DNA of 64,000 nt from Pseudisothecium myosuroides (taxonomy: Eukaryota; Streptophyta; Bryopsida; Hypnales; Lembophyllaceae), in assembly GCA_951799445.1 (NCBI GenBank), contig OX637287.1, positions 2,666,001 to 2,730,000 on the forward strand, written 5' to 3'. Of this stretch, positions 39,600 through 51,274 are shown piece after piece. The position numbers were made by a program, and so were the translations under genes. Numbering within the stretch: the stretch's first letter is position 1; every line of letters starts with the position of its first letter. The notes under the pieces were generated by a model that made no database searches, was not told the DNA's origin, and saw only the letters and a list, made by a program, of their open reading frames with translations.

Positions 39600-41828
39600 A
39601 GGTAAACTAGCCTCGGTACAAGCATGCTTGGGATACCTCAGTTAGGAACCAAAGAACATGAATGAAATAATTTTCAATTAGCCTTTTTTACAAATTAAAA
39701 TTAGAGTAATTTTTTTTAAACATTGGTTATTGTTAGAACACATTTAATCAAATCATTTTCATGAATCAAAACCTACTAAATCCTTAATTTTTAATTTTCA
39801 TATTTATTAGGATTTAGCAGCTGATATCATGTCAATAGAAAATATACGTGTATGTATAAGAATTTTACCATGATTTTTTGCCTAGATTTACTACTTTACA
39901 ACTTACTTTTCATTTTTTAATTATGAAATCCAAAAGAATCTTCAATTTTGAATTCCTTTTAAATGAAGCCCTTTCTTGTGATATTTAACCCCTAAAGGAC
40001 CATTGTCCCTACGAGGGACAAAATGACAAATGCGTTTTTGGGCAGGTACCTACGGGCTGAAATTTTCTCTTGATTTTTTGAAACTTTTTTTGGAGGTAGA
40101 AAAGCTGATTAGCTTCAAGGAAATATAATTTTTTTCACAATTGGTGCCCGGGAAAAAAATTTATGATCATATAAGCTCAAAACAGGGGACGGGGGGCAGC
40201 TCGGACAACAAAAAAAAGTGGACAAAAATTTGAATGTTTTTAATATTTTTTTAATATTTTTTTTTAATATTTTTTTCTCATAGATTATATTTTTGGCTAT
40301 CTGGAAAGCTTTTATTCATTTCATTTGGATATGTTATGAGAAAGTTATGGACATTCTTGTTTTTCGGACAGTTAAAGCATCTTCTTGAAAAAAATAACTT
40401 TAGGATTTATTTTTGAATGCAATTTTTCAAATTTTTTTTTGCATGGTCTGATTTACTTGTTAGAACAATCTCACAATTGGACTTAGTGCATTTTAATTCC
40501 ATCTAAAATATATGAATATTTTAGATTTTCCTTCTATCTTGTACCTACATCTACTTAACAATTTTTTTAAGAATGATAATTAAGTTTTTTTTGAATTTTT
40601 TTTTAAGACTCTCGACTCAATTCTCCACTATAACAAATAAAAACTCAAAACTCTGAAGTGCAAAAATTTGAAGTTAAAAATGTTCAAAGTCAAAAAATCT
40701 AGTCCCGCAATGTGCTGAAAAACTTGTTTTTTTCACTTTGAATGCAAATATCTTGCAATTTGTGCGGTCAAAAATTCTAAAAAAAATTCCACACATTCTT
40801 ATACTAGTTAGGTGTAAGATCATATGGTTGGATGTGGAAAAAAAACATTTTTCAAATTTTTTAACTCTTTGCTATAGAAATGGCAGTTTTCAGTGTTTTT
40901 TGGCAGAAAAAAGGCCTCGGTCCTTTAGGGGTTAAGATGATTTGAAAAATAATAATAAATAGTTAAATATCCCATATCAAGTTATAAATTACTAAAATTG
41001 GTTATTAAAACATCATAAATCAAGTAAAGTGATTTGCAAACACTTTCTATTAAATATTTATATTCTTTTTTGATTCTTGAATGAAAAATGGACACTGTGA
41101 CAAAGTCCTGAATGGGGCTTTAGGAATCAAATTAACAAATTTATTCAAGTAATAGCATTATTTTTTGGATGATTCCATATTGTATTCTACTTGAAGCAAG
41201 TAAATTTGTATTAAAATTAAGTTTTTACAACAAAATATGTAACTCAATCTACATTAAAGAAATGAACTTCATTGCAATTTATTGTGTGACAACGTTTATG
41301 GAGTACCCCAAGCATGCTTGTACCCACCTATGACAGGCAAAATGGCTAGTTTGCCTTGTTGACATTTTTGAAAAAATTAAAAAAAAAATCCATAAAGAGA
41401 CAAACATGAAAAATGGAGAGAGCAATTGAAATTTAATTTTTTTAATAAAGTATAAATTTGTTATAAAATTTTTAAGTGTGCTGCCTAATTGGTCTAAAAC
41501 AATCTCTAGACTACCCCAAACCACCCAAAATTGTACCCATGATGGTCATCTTACCATCTAAAGCAGTCACAATATTTCCTAACATGGCCATGACGTAAAG
41601 GAATAAAAAAGTTAATTCTTGTAATGAATTTACACTACGGTAGAAGTTCCTAAAGCAATCATAATAACTCCATCATCATCACCCAAGGCATTGATTTTGG
41701 CCACTAATCTAATGAAGTCCTAATCTTATTTATTAGCAAAAGTTTGCCATACATTAATGTAAGATTGGACTGGGTGGTTTTCTAGGTGTGTGTATTGGGC
41801 AATTTGCCTATCATAGGCTGGTTTATTT
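39600..41828. mobile_element. TA-flanked element of 2.2 kb
   Basis: The source reads gaTActtgcc; here gaTA is followed by AGGTAAACTAGCC and the far end GGCTGGTTTATTT is followed by TActtccc. The ends pair at 10 of 13 positions (ARRTAAACYAGCC) with a TA duplication, so a Tc1/mariner-like element is likely. An inverted echo of the left end lies at about 41,300-41,360 (caagcatgcttg). No transposase frame survives. A TTAA element is nested at 39,989. Confidence 0.72.
39989..40931. mobile_element. TTAA-flanked piggyBac-like element (943 bp), nested
   Basis: Begins CCCCTAAAGGACC and ends GGTCCTTTAGGGG with TTAA on both sides (39,985-39,988; 40,932-40,935). Just inside the left end is the palindrome GTCCCTACGAGGGAC. 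It aligns over most of its length with 56,916-57,840 and lies within the 39,600-41,828 element, so it is the younger of the two. Confidence 0.87.
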
Positions 41829-41894
41829 TACTTCCCAATTTGATCATCACGGTGGTTGACGAAAAGAACACTACTTTGGGCTTCATATGTACTA

Positions 41895-43757
41895 AGGGAG
41901 ACGACCCATTTCCAATCACTTAAGCAATTTAGCATATGTGGTGTATGGATATGATGGGAGTAAAGATTTCCCTGTTTAGAGAAATAGATTTAAGAAGGAT
42001 TCCATATTTTGTACATTTTCTTCCTCAAAAATAAAATCACTGTGATTTTTTTCGTAAAGATTCCGTTTAATCTATTCTTGTTATATAGGTCATCATCTTT
42101 CCAACCATAGGCTGGTTACAAAATCGACAATGCTTCAATGTAGGTGGTAATTGTAGCCTCCAATTGTAGCCTCCAATGTACAGTGGGGTCCTAGTCAAAA
42201 TGGCACTTTTGAAATCGCAGTGAAAGAAATTTTAGTGTTGCCAACTTTGACAGCCTCCCAAGGGCTCAAAAATTGATCTTTGAATCTATAAAAGTTTTAC
42301 CATAGCATCATCTTTAAGTTAATTATATGTGTACCAAATTTCAAGGCCAGATGATTTACACAAAAAAAGATATTCGAAATCTCCCAACATGTGTAGCCGT
42401 GAATTTTTTTTCACTACGGACAACTTTGACACCCTCCCAAGGACTGAAATTTTTTTCTATTTCTATGAAATTTTTGTTATAGGACCATCTATATGTTGAT
42501 TACATGCGTAAAAAATTTCAAGTCCAAAAGACCCCCACAAAAATAGATATTCAAAATCTCCCAACATGTGAAGTTGTAAGAAACAATTTCACTACTACTA
42601 ACTTTAACACTATCCCAAGGGTTGAAAAATTATTTATTTACCCATGAAACTTTTATGATAAAATAACATCTATGTTAATAACATGTGTGCCAAATTTCAA
42701 ATTCAAAAGGAATCACACAAAAAAATATATGCTAGTTCTACCAATGTGTACAGCTGTGAGAAAAATTTCACTACTACCAACTTTGGCACCATTCCAATGG
42801 CTGATAAAAAAACATTTTACCATGAAATTTTTGGCATGAGATCAGTTTATATTGATAAAAATTTTGCCAAATTTCAAGGTCAAAAGATTTACCAAAAAAA
42901 AGATATTCTAATGCTACCAACATGTGTAGTTGTGAGAATGACTTTCTACATCTGTGTGAAATTTTACCCAAAAAATGACACTATCCCAAGGGTTGAAAAA
43001 ATCGTTCTCACAACTACACATGTTGGTAGAATTAGCACATGTTTTTTTTGTGTGATTTTCTTGAATTTGAAATTTGGCACACATGTTCTTAACATAGATA
43101 TTATTTTATCATAAAGATTTAATAAGTAAATAAATAATTTTTCAACCCTTGGGATAGTGTTAAAGTTAGTAGTAGTGAAATTGTTTCTTACAACTACGCA
43201 TGTTGGGAGATTTTGAATATCTATTTTTGTGGGGGTCTTTTGGACTTGAAATTTTTTACACATGTAATCAACATATAGATGGTCCTATAACAAAAATTTC
43301 ATAGAAATAGAAAAAAATTTCAGTCCTTGGGAGGGTGTCAAAGTTGTCCGTAGTGAAAAAAAATTCACGGCTACACATGTTGGGAGATTTCGAACATCTT
43401 TTTTTGTGTAAATCATCTGGCCTTGAAATTTGGTACACATATAATTAACTTAAAGATGATGCTATGGTTAAAATTTTATAAATTCAAAGATCAATTTTTG
43501 AGCCCTCGGGAGGCTGTTTAAGTTGGTAGCACTGAAATTTCTTTCACTGCGATTTCAAAAATACCATTTTGATTGGGACCCCACTGTACATCTTGCAGTC
43601 ATTCTATGCTTTGAATGTACAGTATACCTCCCCGATATTTGTGCTTCCCCTTCTCACAAATATTTGCTTGAGCTGTCACCTAAACCACCAACTGATCAAA
43701 AACAAAGCAGTCTAACTAACCGAAATGGGTGGTTGATCAGAAATGGGTCGGCTTCCT
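41895..43757. mobile_element. TA-flanked element with nested foldback
   Basis: The source reads gtacTAtaggac; this copy has gtacTA, then AGGGAGACGACCCATTTC ... GAAATGGGTCGGCTTCCT, then TAtaggac. The 18-bp inverted repeats agree at 16 positions and the target duplication is TA (Stowaway/mariner-like). Most of its 1,863 bp is the foldback at 42,181-43,586; without it the host element is about 457 bp. Confidence 0.8.
42181..43586. mobile_element. Foldback element built of about 179-bp repeats, CAGTG ends
   Basis: Ends TA-CAGTGGGGTCCTAGTC and, complemented, CAGTGGGGTCCCAATC-TA. Each arm (about 650-700 bp) contains a head-to-tail array: 'caactttgacaccctccc'-like starts fall at 42,242, 42,421, 42,599 and 42,778, a period of about 179 bp. 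The right arm repeats the series in complement (43,140; 43,320; 43,498). Units share 'ctcccaacatgtgtag' and 'caaatttcaag'. Ends resemble those of 11,444-12,985. Confidence 0.83.
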
Positions 43758-43840
43758 TATAGGACAATTTTGTATTTGAGTTCAGATTGCGGTGATTATA
43801 ATTGAAGTGCCAGTATCAAGTTTATTGATTATATTCTTAT

Positions 43841-44038
43841 CCCTCCCTAATATATGAATCCTTTCTTGAATTTTTGCATATTTTTGCTTATATCTTTATA
43901 GATATGTATACTATATGCCTCAATTTCATCATACAGAAAGTGTGTTTTAAAAAAGTCAAGCATTGGTTTGGATGAATGAGAATCCATTAGAACCTCTTTG
44001 TTCATTGTCTAGATTTTGGATGTTGGAGTGCTAAGGGG
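43841..44038. mobile_element. Short TTAA-type element (198 bp)
   Basis: The left flank is TTAT (decayed TTAA) followed by CCCTCCCTAA; the right end GTGCTAAGGGG is followed by TTAA. The source has TTAA at 31,030-31,033 in matching context. The interior is closely related to 39,320-39,540 and 1,026-1,215. Confidence 0.7.
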
Positions 44039-44155
44039 TTAAACTTAGTGGTATGTTGTATGCCTTTAGCTTGCCAAAGAATGCATCTCTTAGCCCTTCA
44101 TTTATTTGTGGCAAATGCTAGGATTACATAAGTAATTTCTTAGATTCTTGTAAGG

Positions 44156-44550
44156 TAGTCTACTCTAAAACCCATTATCTTCTTGAAATCGCCCCTATGA
44201 AAAGCTACATAGTGGATAGGAGGTGGTCCTTAAATGGACCACTTTAGCCATTGATTGAATATAAAAAAAAATATTCTTTATTGCAAGAGTCAATCATTGG
44301 TCTTGATTTCCTCAAATCACTTTAGAAGTTGCAAGTGGACACATTTTGGAAGACCTAGGGTTGCAGATAGGTACCTACAATAGAAATCTTTGAAAATTTA
44401 TAACTAATTCAAAAATACTTTAAAAAATATGAAACCACTTGTGTTACATTTAGCATCTATTTTTCTTTCTCTGAAAAATGAGTTAAAAATAATTTTGTTC
44501 ATGCAAACCTATGAAAAAGGCAGACCAGCCCTTAAATGGTTCAGTCATTG
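44156..44550. other. Unclassified insertion or rearrangement
   Basis: Between matching blocks 'acttcttag'/'cttagatt' and 'cattgacgctgcagacaatt', this copy has about 390 bp not in the source. It opens with taaggtagtctactct (like the 2,170 element) and ends with a tandem duplication of 'ttaaatggttcagNcattgac..tgcagacaatta'. No clean target duplication. Confidence 0.4.
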
Positions 44551-46082
44551 ACGCTGCAGACAATTAAATGGTTCAGACATTGACGGTGCAGACAATTACA
44601 GCAATAGTTTGCACATTGTACGCCAGGCATCTCAATATGTGACCTTGTCTCAAGTTCCTGTATGTAATGTCGTGCATCGGAAGCAACAAATTATTAAGTT
44701 CCAGCAAGGCCTAAGCGGATATCGTGAACTCATTCAAGTATATGGTTTTAAAGTTTCAAAGTGAGATGTTAGTCAGATATTTAATGATAGTAAGATATTG
44801 ACTTTGAAAATTTAATAATTTGATTTGAAATTTACTTGAAAATCCATGAAATTTTTTTCAAGAAAAGAAACCTCAAATATGAAAAGTTTTCCTTATCCGA
44901 CTTGCTTGTTTTGAGAATTAAAAAACTAAATTGGACATGGCTTTGTAACCATTGATCCAAATTCTATGAAATTTGCCTTGCATTCGAGCTAATCTTTGTG
45001 TCCATCTATTTGCAAAATTTCAATTGTAGGATGAAATAATTGAGATTGCAATTGTCTACCTAAAATTGATTAAAGCCCCCTAACACCCCTCAATCATTTA
45101 GGGGTTAAAAAAAGACACCCTCAACCTTTATTTTCAAAAGTTAATCATTCTTATTTGTGGTAGCCTAGTAGAAATTTGGTTCTTTCACAAACAACTCTTG
45201 CCATACAAAAACAACTTGTTTTTGACAAGTTATTTCAAACACTATTCATAAACAACTCATTTTTGGTTATTCCAGACAAAAAATGAGTTGCTGTGGGCGA
45301 GTTATTTGGATGAGAATAAATTGTAAAAGACCAAATTTCTACTAGTGTATTAGGACGTTTCAATAGATTAAATACATTTTCTTATAGAAATTACTATAGT
45401 GGCTATATTTTAATACCAAAATATAAAGATTTTAGGTGTGGAAATGATACAAGCAATATTTAGAATGCTTAAGACAACTTAGTTGTACGAGAAAAATATT
45501 AAACACAATTGCCAAGTTGTTTTATTAAAAAAAAATAGTATAATTATATACATATATCATACATGTATAGAGGTGAATAGTTAGATTGTATATGTCCTCT
45601 ATATGCACACATATCTTTTTTTTAGCAAAAAAGATTGCCTTTAACACTCAACTTGACATTCTCTACTTACAATTAGGTATGGATTAAAAGCAAAGCCTTG
45701 TCATGAGAAATAACATGCTAAGCTATAGTAGAGTGACAAGGGATGTTATTTCTCATATTGAGCCCTGCTTTCACATTACTGGGCATAACTTCAACGTTGA
45801 ATGGTTTGATCTTGGTCAACCATGCTCAATCCAGGGTTTAGAAGGACACCATTATAACACTAAAGCTACCCTATGTTATGCAAAAGAACATGCCTCTCAT
45901 CATGCGTTGAGAGACTTCTACCTCTCTTTAAATGGGCTCTATTGAAGCTATGCTAACACTAACTAGTGCAACCCTTGAATAGCCTAGTTTTTAGAAATTA
46001 TGTAAAAAAATGAAAAACTACTAACAGGTTGCTTGATAGATGTTTGTATGACTATACGGAGTATTAATATTTGCAAATGTTT

Positions 46083-47760
46083 TTATGCCAATACTGCATT
46101 TGGTGCGTGTCGCCTGACTATCTGTAGAACCTGTTGATTGCCAAAACCATTCACTCGTGGAATGCCGGAAATGATAATGACGCCCACACGAGGATTTGGT
46201 TTGGTTACATCTGCACATGTTCAAGGGGCAACATTACCAACAAATTGACTCAACTAATAGGATCCAAATTAAATAAATAATGGCAAGTTACCCTGGTAAT
46301 GAATAATGTATCAAGTATTGGATGGAGAAGTATGACTCACTCTACTATCCCCTCAAAAAAACCACCCTGAAAATCCAGGGATCTTATTTATTGAAAAAAT
46401 AAATTAAATTATTTGCATACATTTTTTGAATGCAGTATGAATAAATTATAAATTTGCAAAGTGATGAAAATAAGTTTATTCGACCCTAGGTTCTCATGTT
46501 AAAGGATTTTCGTGAGACAGGTTTGCAAACAAAACTTTCTTGAGCCTCCTAAAGTTTTCTAGTCTATCTATAAAGTACGCTAGGTAAGTTAACTCAAATC
46601 AAAAGGTTGGTTGTGGAAAACTCACATCCTTTGCTCGTTCCAATGTGCAACATATAATATTTATTCCACAACAAAGGCTTCAAACTTGAATTAAGGGGAA
46701 ATCTTTCTAATTAGGGGGAAGAGACGGATTATGTACCAACCAGAGCTCAAAATTGGCAGTGTGAGGGACTGGCAAGGATGGCTAATCATATTCCCATTTT
46801 GGAAACCATGAACCTAATGAATATCAGAAGATCTCAACTAGGTTACCGGACTTACCCATATCAATATTCCTCAGCTCCCTCTCCAATCCAGCAGGGACAT
46901 TGTTTTGATTGAGATTAATCCTCCATTCAATCTGCACATGCGCCAATCGCCAAGTTGGATAATTTGTGAGGAAATAGTTTTTGGATTCCAGTTTACTGAG
47001 CTTACTCGCTCTATAGTTATCACTCATGCATGGCCAGGATAAAACATGAGTTGAAATGTGTACTGTATAGAAAACCTTGATATCAGCATAGTCAAACAAA
47101 AGTTCAAAGCAAATGAACAGCACAAGCTGAAAATCGATCCAATTCCAATCAGCATTTCACTACACTAATTTTGCAACATAGCGATAATTAAAGCCTGGAC
47201 ATGGGAGTAGATAGTATCGAAGGCATTCAAGCAATTAACAATTGTGTGTAATTAACTTAGAAAATTTTGATCACTTGAGCGTATGTAAATTTGGACATAC
47301 AGTACTCTCTTAGCACTAATTTCACCAAATCTTGAAAACAACAGCATGGGGTACGGCGCACATAGCCATCGGACTACTAAAGCCACGTAACCCTCGAAGG
47401 AAAAAGACTAAATTAAATCAAAACTAAACAAAAACCTTGAATGGATGTGAAAGATTAGCATACCCTCTCGCTGGGCAGCTCTTCCAGTTGCACAGCCATG
47501 TTTTCACGCAGCCTCCAGTCATCAAAAAACTCCTGCAGTTGACATCGGTGGTCATAAGCATGATTAGCAGGACTATATATGTGATTAACCGCTTAAACTC
47601 ATATCAACACATGACGCACGACGCGCTAAACCTTGCAGGTTTTGGAAGTTGGAAAAATCCAAACAAAATTTAATTTCAAGATTTTCTCAATACTGACTTG
47701 ATGCGGGATCGGGAGCTGATGGTTCGCATTACGCCCCGCATTGCGGTTGGAGCGTGACAT
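46083..47760 (-). CDS. Small unrecognised four-exon protein, copy A
   Basis: Not recognised. Exons 47760-47698, 47532-47464, 46931-46856, 46210-46083, phases 0/0/1, give 111 residues. Each junction has a GT donor and a cag acceptor. Exon 2 encodes acidic EFFDDWRLRENMAVQLEE, exon 3 a basic/Asn-rich helix (IEWRINLNQNNV), exon 4 a hydrophobic strand and turn VIIISGIPRVNGFG followed by a helix QQVLQIVRRH. No signal peptide or membrane segment. Copy B at 51,275-52,170 has the same exon number, phases and C-terminal motif but only about half the residues identical, which argues for selection on protein. The fold could be a small alpha/beta domain; function unknown. Confidence 0.6.
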
Positions 47761-48418
47761 GATCAAGAGCTTGAAATCAGTGACCCGCCGGAAGCTGTCT
47801 CAATAGGTTCCAAGCCCGGGTTCCAAATTCACAAAGCTCTCAATTGGGCTCCAGCGAGGTTATGGAACTCAGAAGTTGGATAGATAGCTTGACAGTGATC
47901 ACAAGTTAACGCAGATGCAAACAATTTACTTTCACACAAGAGTCTCTACGCAGTCGCATGTCATAGTTGCAACTCTGAACGGTGGATCTACATATAAAGA
48001 GACTGGATTGTGTGTTCGCTTGAACGTGTGCAACGATGTCGGCTACAAAGGACTGGCAGACAATATTTGTCTGGGACGGACTTAACTTAGTCGCCAAGCT
48101 GCAGCATTAGCAGCAATAGTTTACATAATATGAGACAGTCGTCTGCCGACATTACGTTCTAGTTCTTCCTGCCACGGCTCCTAGCTTAGGTTGCGTGCCG
48201 GCTTACAACTGAGTCTGAGATCATCTCTCTAGTTTCCGAGTCTACCACAAAGAAAATATATAATAGAAATCGTCAATCCCGTCCGTAGCGCGCCATTGCA
48301 GGAGCTTGAAAGTCAATTAATGCCAGCGAAGTCCTGCAGAGGTTTTCTCGTTAATGTCTGTCTACGTGTCTGAGAAGTTCATTACGTATGTGAAGCAACT
48401 TCTCAATATGTCTTAGCC

Positions 48419-48487
48419 ATGGAAGCTCCGACATCTTCCCTACAGTTTCCAATCGCAGACAGAAGCTATGCAATTGCGGACCATCAC
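48419..48487 (+). other. Possible first exon shared with 52,835
   Basis: ATG opens MEAPTSS and runs 23 codons to a donor (gtaagt). The corresponding place upstream of copy B has MAAPTSP at 52,835. The match extends upstream ('gtctgtctacgtg', 'gtctgtccccgtg'). No further exon could be joined, so it may be only conserved promoter DNA of the divergent small gene. Confidence 0.25.
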
Positions 48488-48499
48488 GTAAGTTCTCGA

Positions 48500-49557
48500 C
48501 TCCGTTTTCTGCAAATCTATGTCCGACTTTGACAAAACGTCAATTGGTCGTTTTTTCAAACATTCTTGGTGTAAGGTAGTTTCAATTATATTATGAAGTT
48601 TTATAAATTCCGATTGCCAAAAACGAGATGCACATGCAGGCTGTTTTTTTCCTTTGAAAACAAGGACAGGTACGTATATTAGTTTCGTGCAATAGTGCAG
48701 AAATTCGTCATTTTATCTGAAACTTGCTGATCTAATTGAAATTTCCTTGTGTGTATGTTTGAGAGCGGCTAAAGTTTCAAACTGTTATAGTAACAGAGTC
48801 CGGCTAGCGAGTGCCGTGTCTGCACATGGGAGGATTATTTCGTTTCACTTAGTGAGTGCCGTGTCTGCACGGGTGGATTAATTATTTCGTTCTTTCAAGT
48901 TGCCAGAAAGGGACCGCCGACAGCACATAACCTGTAATTTCTCACTTTCGAAGGAAGGAACTGGCATAGAAAGAAGAGAAATTTCTTTTTCATTTTTTAA
49001 GATAGCAACCAGACTCCTGAAGCATTTTCATCATAAAATTTGAATCCCGATTAGAATGGAATATGTATATTGTCGATCGATGGATTGACATCTACGTACG
49101 TACTCAGTAAGATCATGATTTTGCAATCACCCACAAATAAAAGTATAAAACATAGCGATCCATCCATCCCAAAGATGGCAACATCGATCTCTCCGCTGAA
49201 TAGTAGATCGACTCTCGAGATTTTTCTATCGCAAGGGTCCAAGTGAAGTAGCACAAAAAGCGATGAATCGCTCAAGAAACAACCAGCAGTGGCAACACAT
49301 AGTCACATACAGTTCAGGCTGAATTCCACTACACTGATTTATCCTAGTCTGCGGTGTGTGACACTAATATACCAAAGTCACGCTATTTTAAGTTACTTAG
49401 TGTTGCCTGAAAATAATATTACTGTGTTGTACTGACTACTCAAGTTAATTCAATTGGTGTGAAGAACAATATTTGTTTTAATAGACTGTGTTTTCCTGCA
49501 AGAAATTGTTTTATAAATAACACAAAAGTTGAGGCCAAGTAATATTACAAAATAATG
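48500..49557. other. Duplicated upstream region, no gene
   Basis: Contains 'gagtgccgtgtctgcac' twice (48,808 and 48,853) and 'ttgccagaaagggaccgccgac' near 48,899; both match 53,130-53,210. This extends the copy A/copy B duplication. No coding exon supported. Confidence 0.4.
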
Positions 49558-49708
49558 CATTAGAAAAAAAAATGGGGCCTCTAAAGGGTTGCCAGGTCCA
49601 CACCAACAGTCCAAATAAAATATTAATATTTTTTTATTTGGACTTTTTGCACTGCTAGTCCAAAACGAGTGTGGTGGCCTTCTTTGAGACCTTGAATCTT
49701 TTCTAATG
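49558..49708. mobile_element. CATTAG-ended MITE (151 bp)
   Basis: Begins CATTAGAAAAAA and ends TTTTCTAATG; the inner parts also pair (tccaaataaaa/ttttatttgga). Termini resemble those of 59,102-59,398 and 63,376-63,733. Confidence 0.5.
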
Positions 49709-50239
49709 GTTTTTGCAATTATCTTTTACATGATGGCACAAAACACTTGTACTATTTTGGGCTTTTGGCATCACACATTACATGCTAAATCCAAAATTGA
49801 GAATAACTTTTAGAATTCTTATTTAATACACTTGAAATTCATTATATAGGTGTGCGGTACATTGCTTAAAATAATCCATATTTTTTGAAATTTTTAAAAA
49901 CCAATTCACTAATTATTGCTCAATTTTTCTAATTTATCACACCTTAGGTTTTAGGTTTTCATTACTACATATTGAGTATCCAAATCGATGAATCTCACTA
50001 AGAGTTCAAGAGAACATGCTTCTTCACTAAGATTGCACATACACAAGATTGTCTGGACAACTAAAAAAATAGCAAACATCTTATCCACTACAAGGATGTA
50101 AACATGCCACTTTCACATGTGCAATTGTGGACATGAAAAAATACATATTTTCTATTTCTTTCTTGAAATGTCTTCTTCAAGAAGTTTTTACAAATGGCCT
50201 ATTTTTGGGGGGGTTTAGATTTCCTATTTATTAATATTT
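49709..50239. other. AT-rich intergenic DNA
   Basis: No gene or recognisable element. Confidence 0.5.
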
Positions 50240-50574
50240 TAAATGTTGTTATATTTTTTTTTTTGATTTAACACTTTTCTAATTTTCCTAGTTGGAGAAG
50301 TTTTTTGAGCTTCATCTTTTTAGAATATAATTTTCTCAAGGTTCTAAACATTATCTTTTATTTAATTTTAATTGATTTTCTAATTTTAAAATACTACAAA
50401 ATGTATAACTTATACTTGACTAAAAATGCAAGAAATAGTATAAGTGTTTTATACCATCACCCTTCTCCCAAATTTTCATAATATTTGCAAGAGGAGATTT
50501 CAATGGCAAAAAGCTCAAGTTTTCAAAAACCAAATCTATACATGAAATGGAAAACTACAAGCCTACAAGGCTAC

Positions 50575-51248
50575 AATAGAGACTATGTAATTGTAAAGTA
50601 TCTAAGTGGGGTGATGAATGACACGTATGTATAGAAGAATAGAGTAATCCTACAATCGAGTAATGGTATGTTCTCCACCTCAATCCCTCATATAGAGACT
50701 ATGTAATTATAAAGTATATAATTGGGGTGATGAATGACCTCACATGTACAAAAGAATAGAGTAATTCTACAATCAAGTAATAGTCTGATGGCCAATTTCA
50801 TTAAAATGGCGGTATTCCGTTAATTTGGCACTTTTAGCAGTTCAGACTGGGCGTTCTGAACTGTTTTTTCTGTACCAAAATCTATATTTGTACTAGATTT
50901 TTGAAATCTACAACAGTCCTAGATATTTAAAATCTATAGCAATCCTAGATTTTTCAGACTGCACAGTCTGGTATCTATGTCAGTCCTAGATTTCTGAAAT
51001 TTAAAAATGACCTAGATGTTAGCAATGTACACTTGTCCTAGATGTCACGGTGTGAAAATGGCACATGGAATACCGCCATTTCAATGAAATTTGCCATTCT
51101 GTCACCCCAGCAAGGAAACAATTTTTTTTTGCTGAGCCCTCAATGCCTATAGAGACTATATAATTGTAAGGTATGTAATTGGGGTGATGAATGACCTCAC
51201 ATGTATAAAAGAATAGAGTAATCCTACAATCAAGTAATGGTATGTCAC
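50575..51248. repeat. About 100-bp dispersed tandem modules
   Basis: Three copies of a unit 'tatagagactatgtaattg ... ggggtgatgaatgacctcac ... gaatagagtaatcctacaat' at about 50,575, 50,690 and 51,145. The last two are separated by the 50,788 MITE. Further copies lie at 63,190, 63,305, 63,735 and 63,800. Units abut the small-gene stop codon. Confidence 0.75.
50788..51097. mobile_element. MITE with ATGGC ends and internal CCTAGAT repeats
   Basis: Terminal inverted repeats of about 30 bp (ATGGCCAATTTCATTAAAAT; complement of the right end ATGGCAAATTTCATTGAAAT) are flanked by TCTG on both sides. The interior carries about six loose repeats of 'tcctagatttttgaaatcta'. Inserted into one of the 100-bp modules; the 63.8-kb equivalent lacks it. 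Confidence 0.72.
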
Positions 51249-51274
51249 CCCTGCCTTCGACCCCCACGTTGAGA

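Larger units (their letters stand above)
38482..45985. repeat. Segmental duplication, expanded copy of the SURF6 3' region
   Basis: About 2.2 kb of ancestral sequence collinear with 30,320-33,235, expanded to 7.5 kb by insertions at 38,887, 39,320, 39,600, 41,895, 43,841 and about 44,156. Nested members add to this. The ancestral parts differ from the source by scattered substitutions. The 45,703-45,945 open frame lies in this copy but is not open in the source. Confidence 0.9.

Noticed and set aside
45703..45945. 80-codon plus-strand frame
   Set aside because: The collinear source sequence at about 33,000-33,180 has several in-frame stops and indels, so coding constraint is not supported. 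Could be a gene remnant.
50575..51248. Repeated 100-bp units as a CRISPR-like array
   Set aside because: Plant nuclear context, units directly adjoining without unique spacers of constant length, and copies elsewhere in a segmental duplication.
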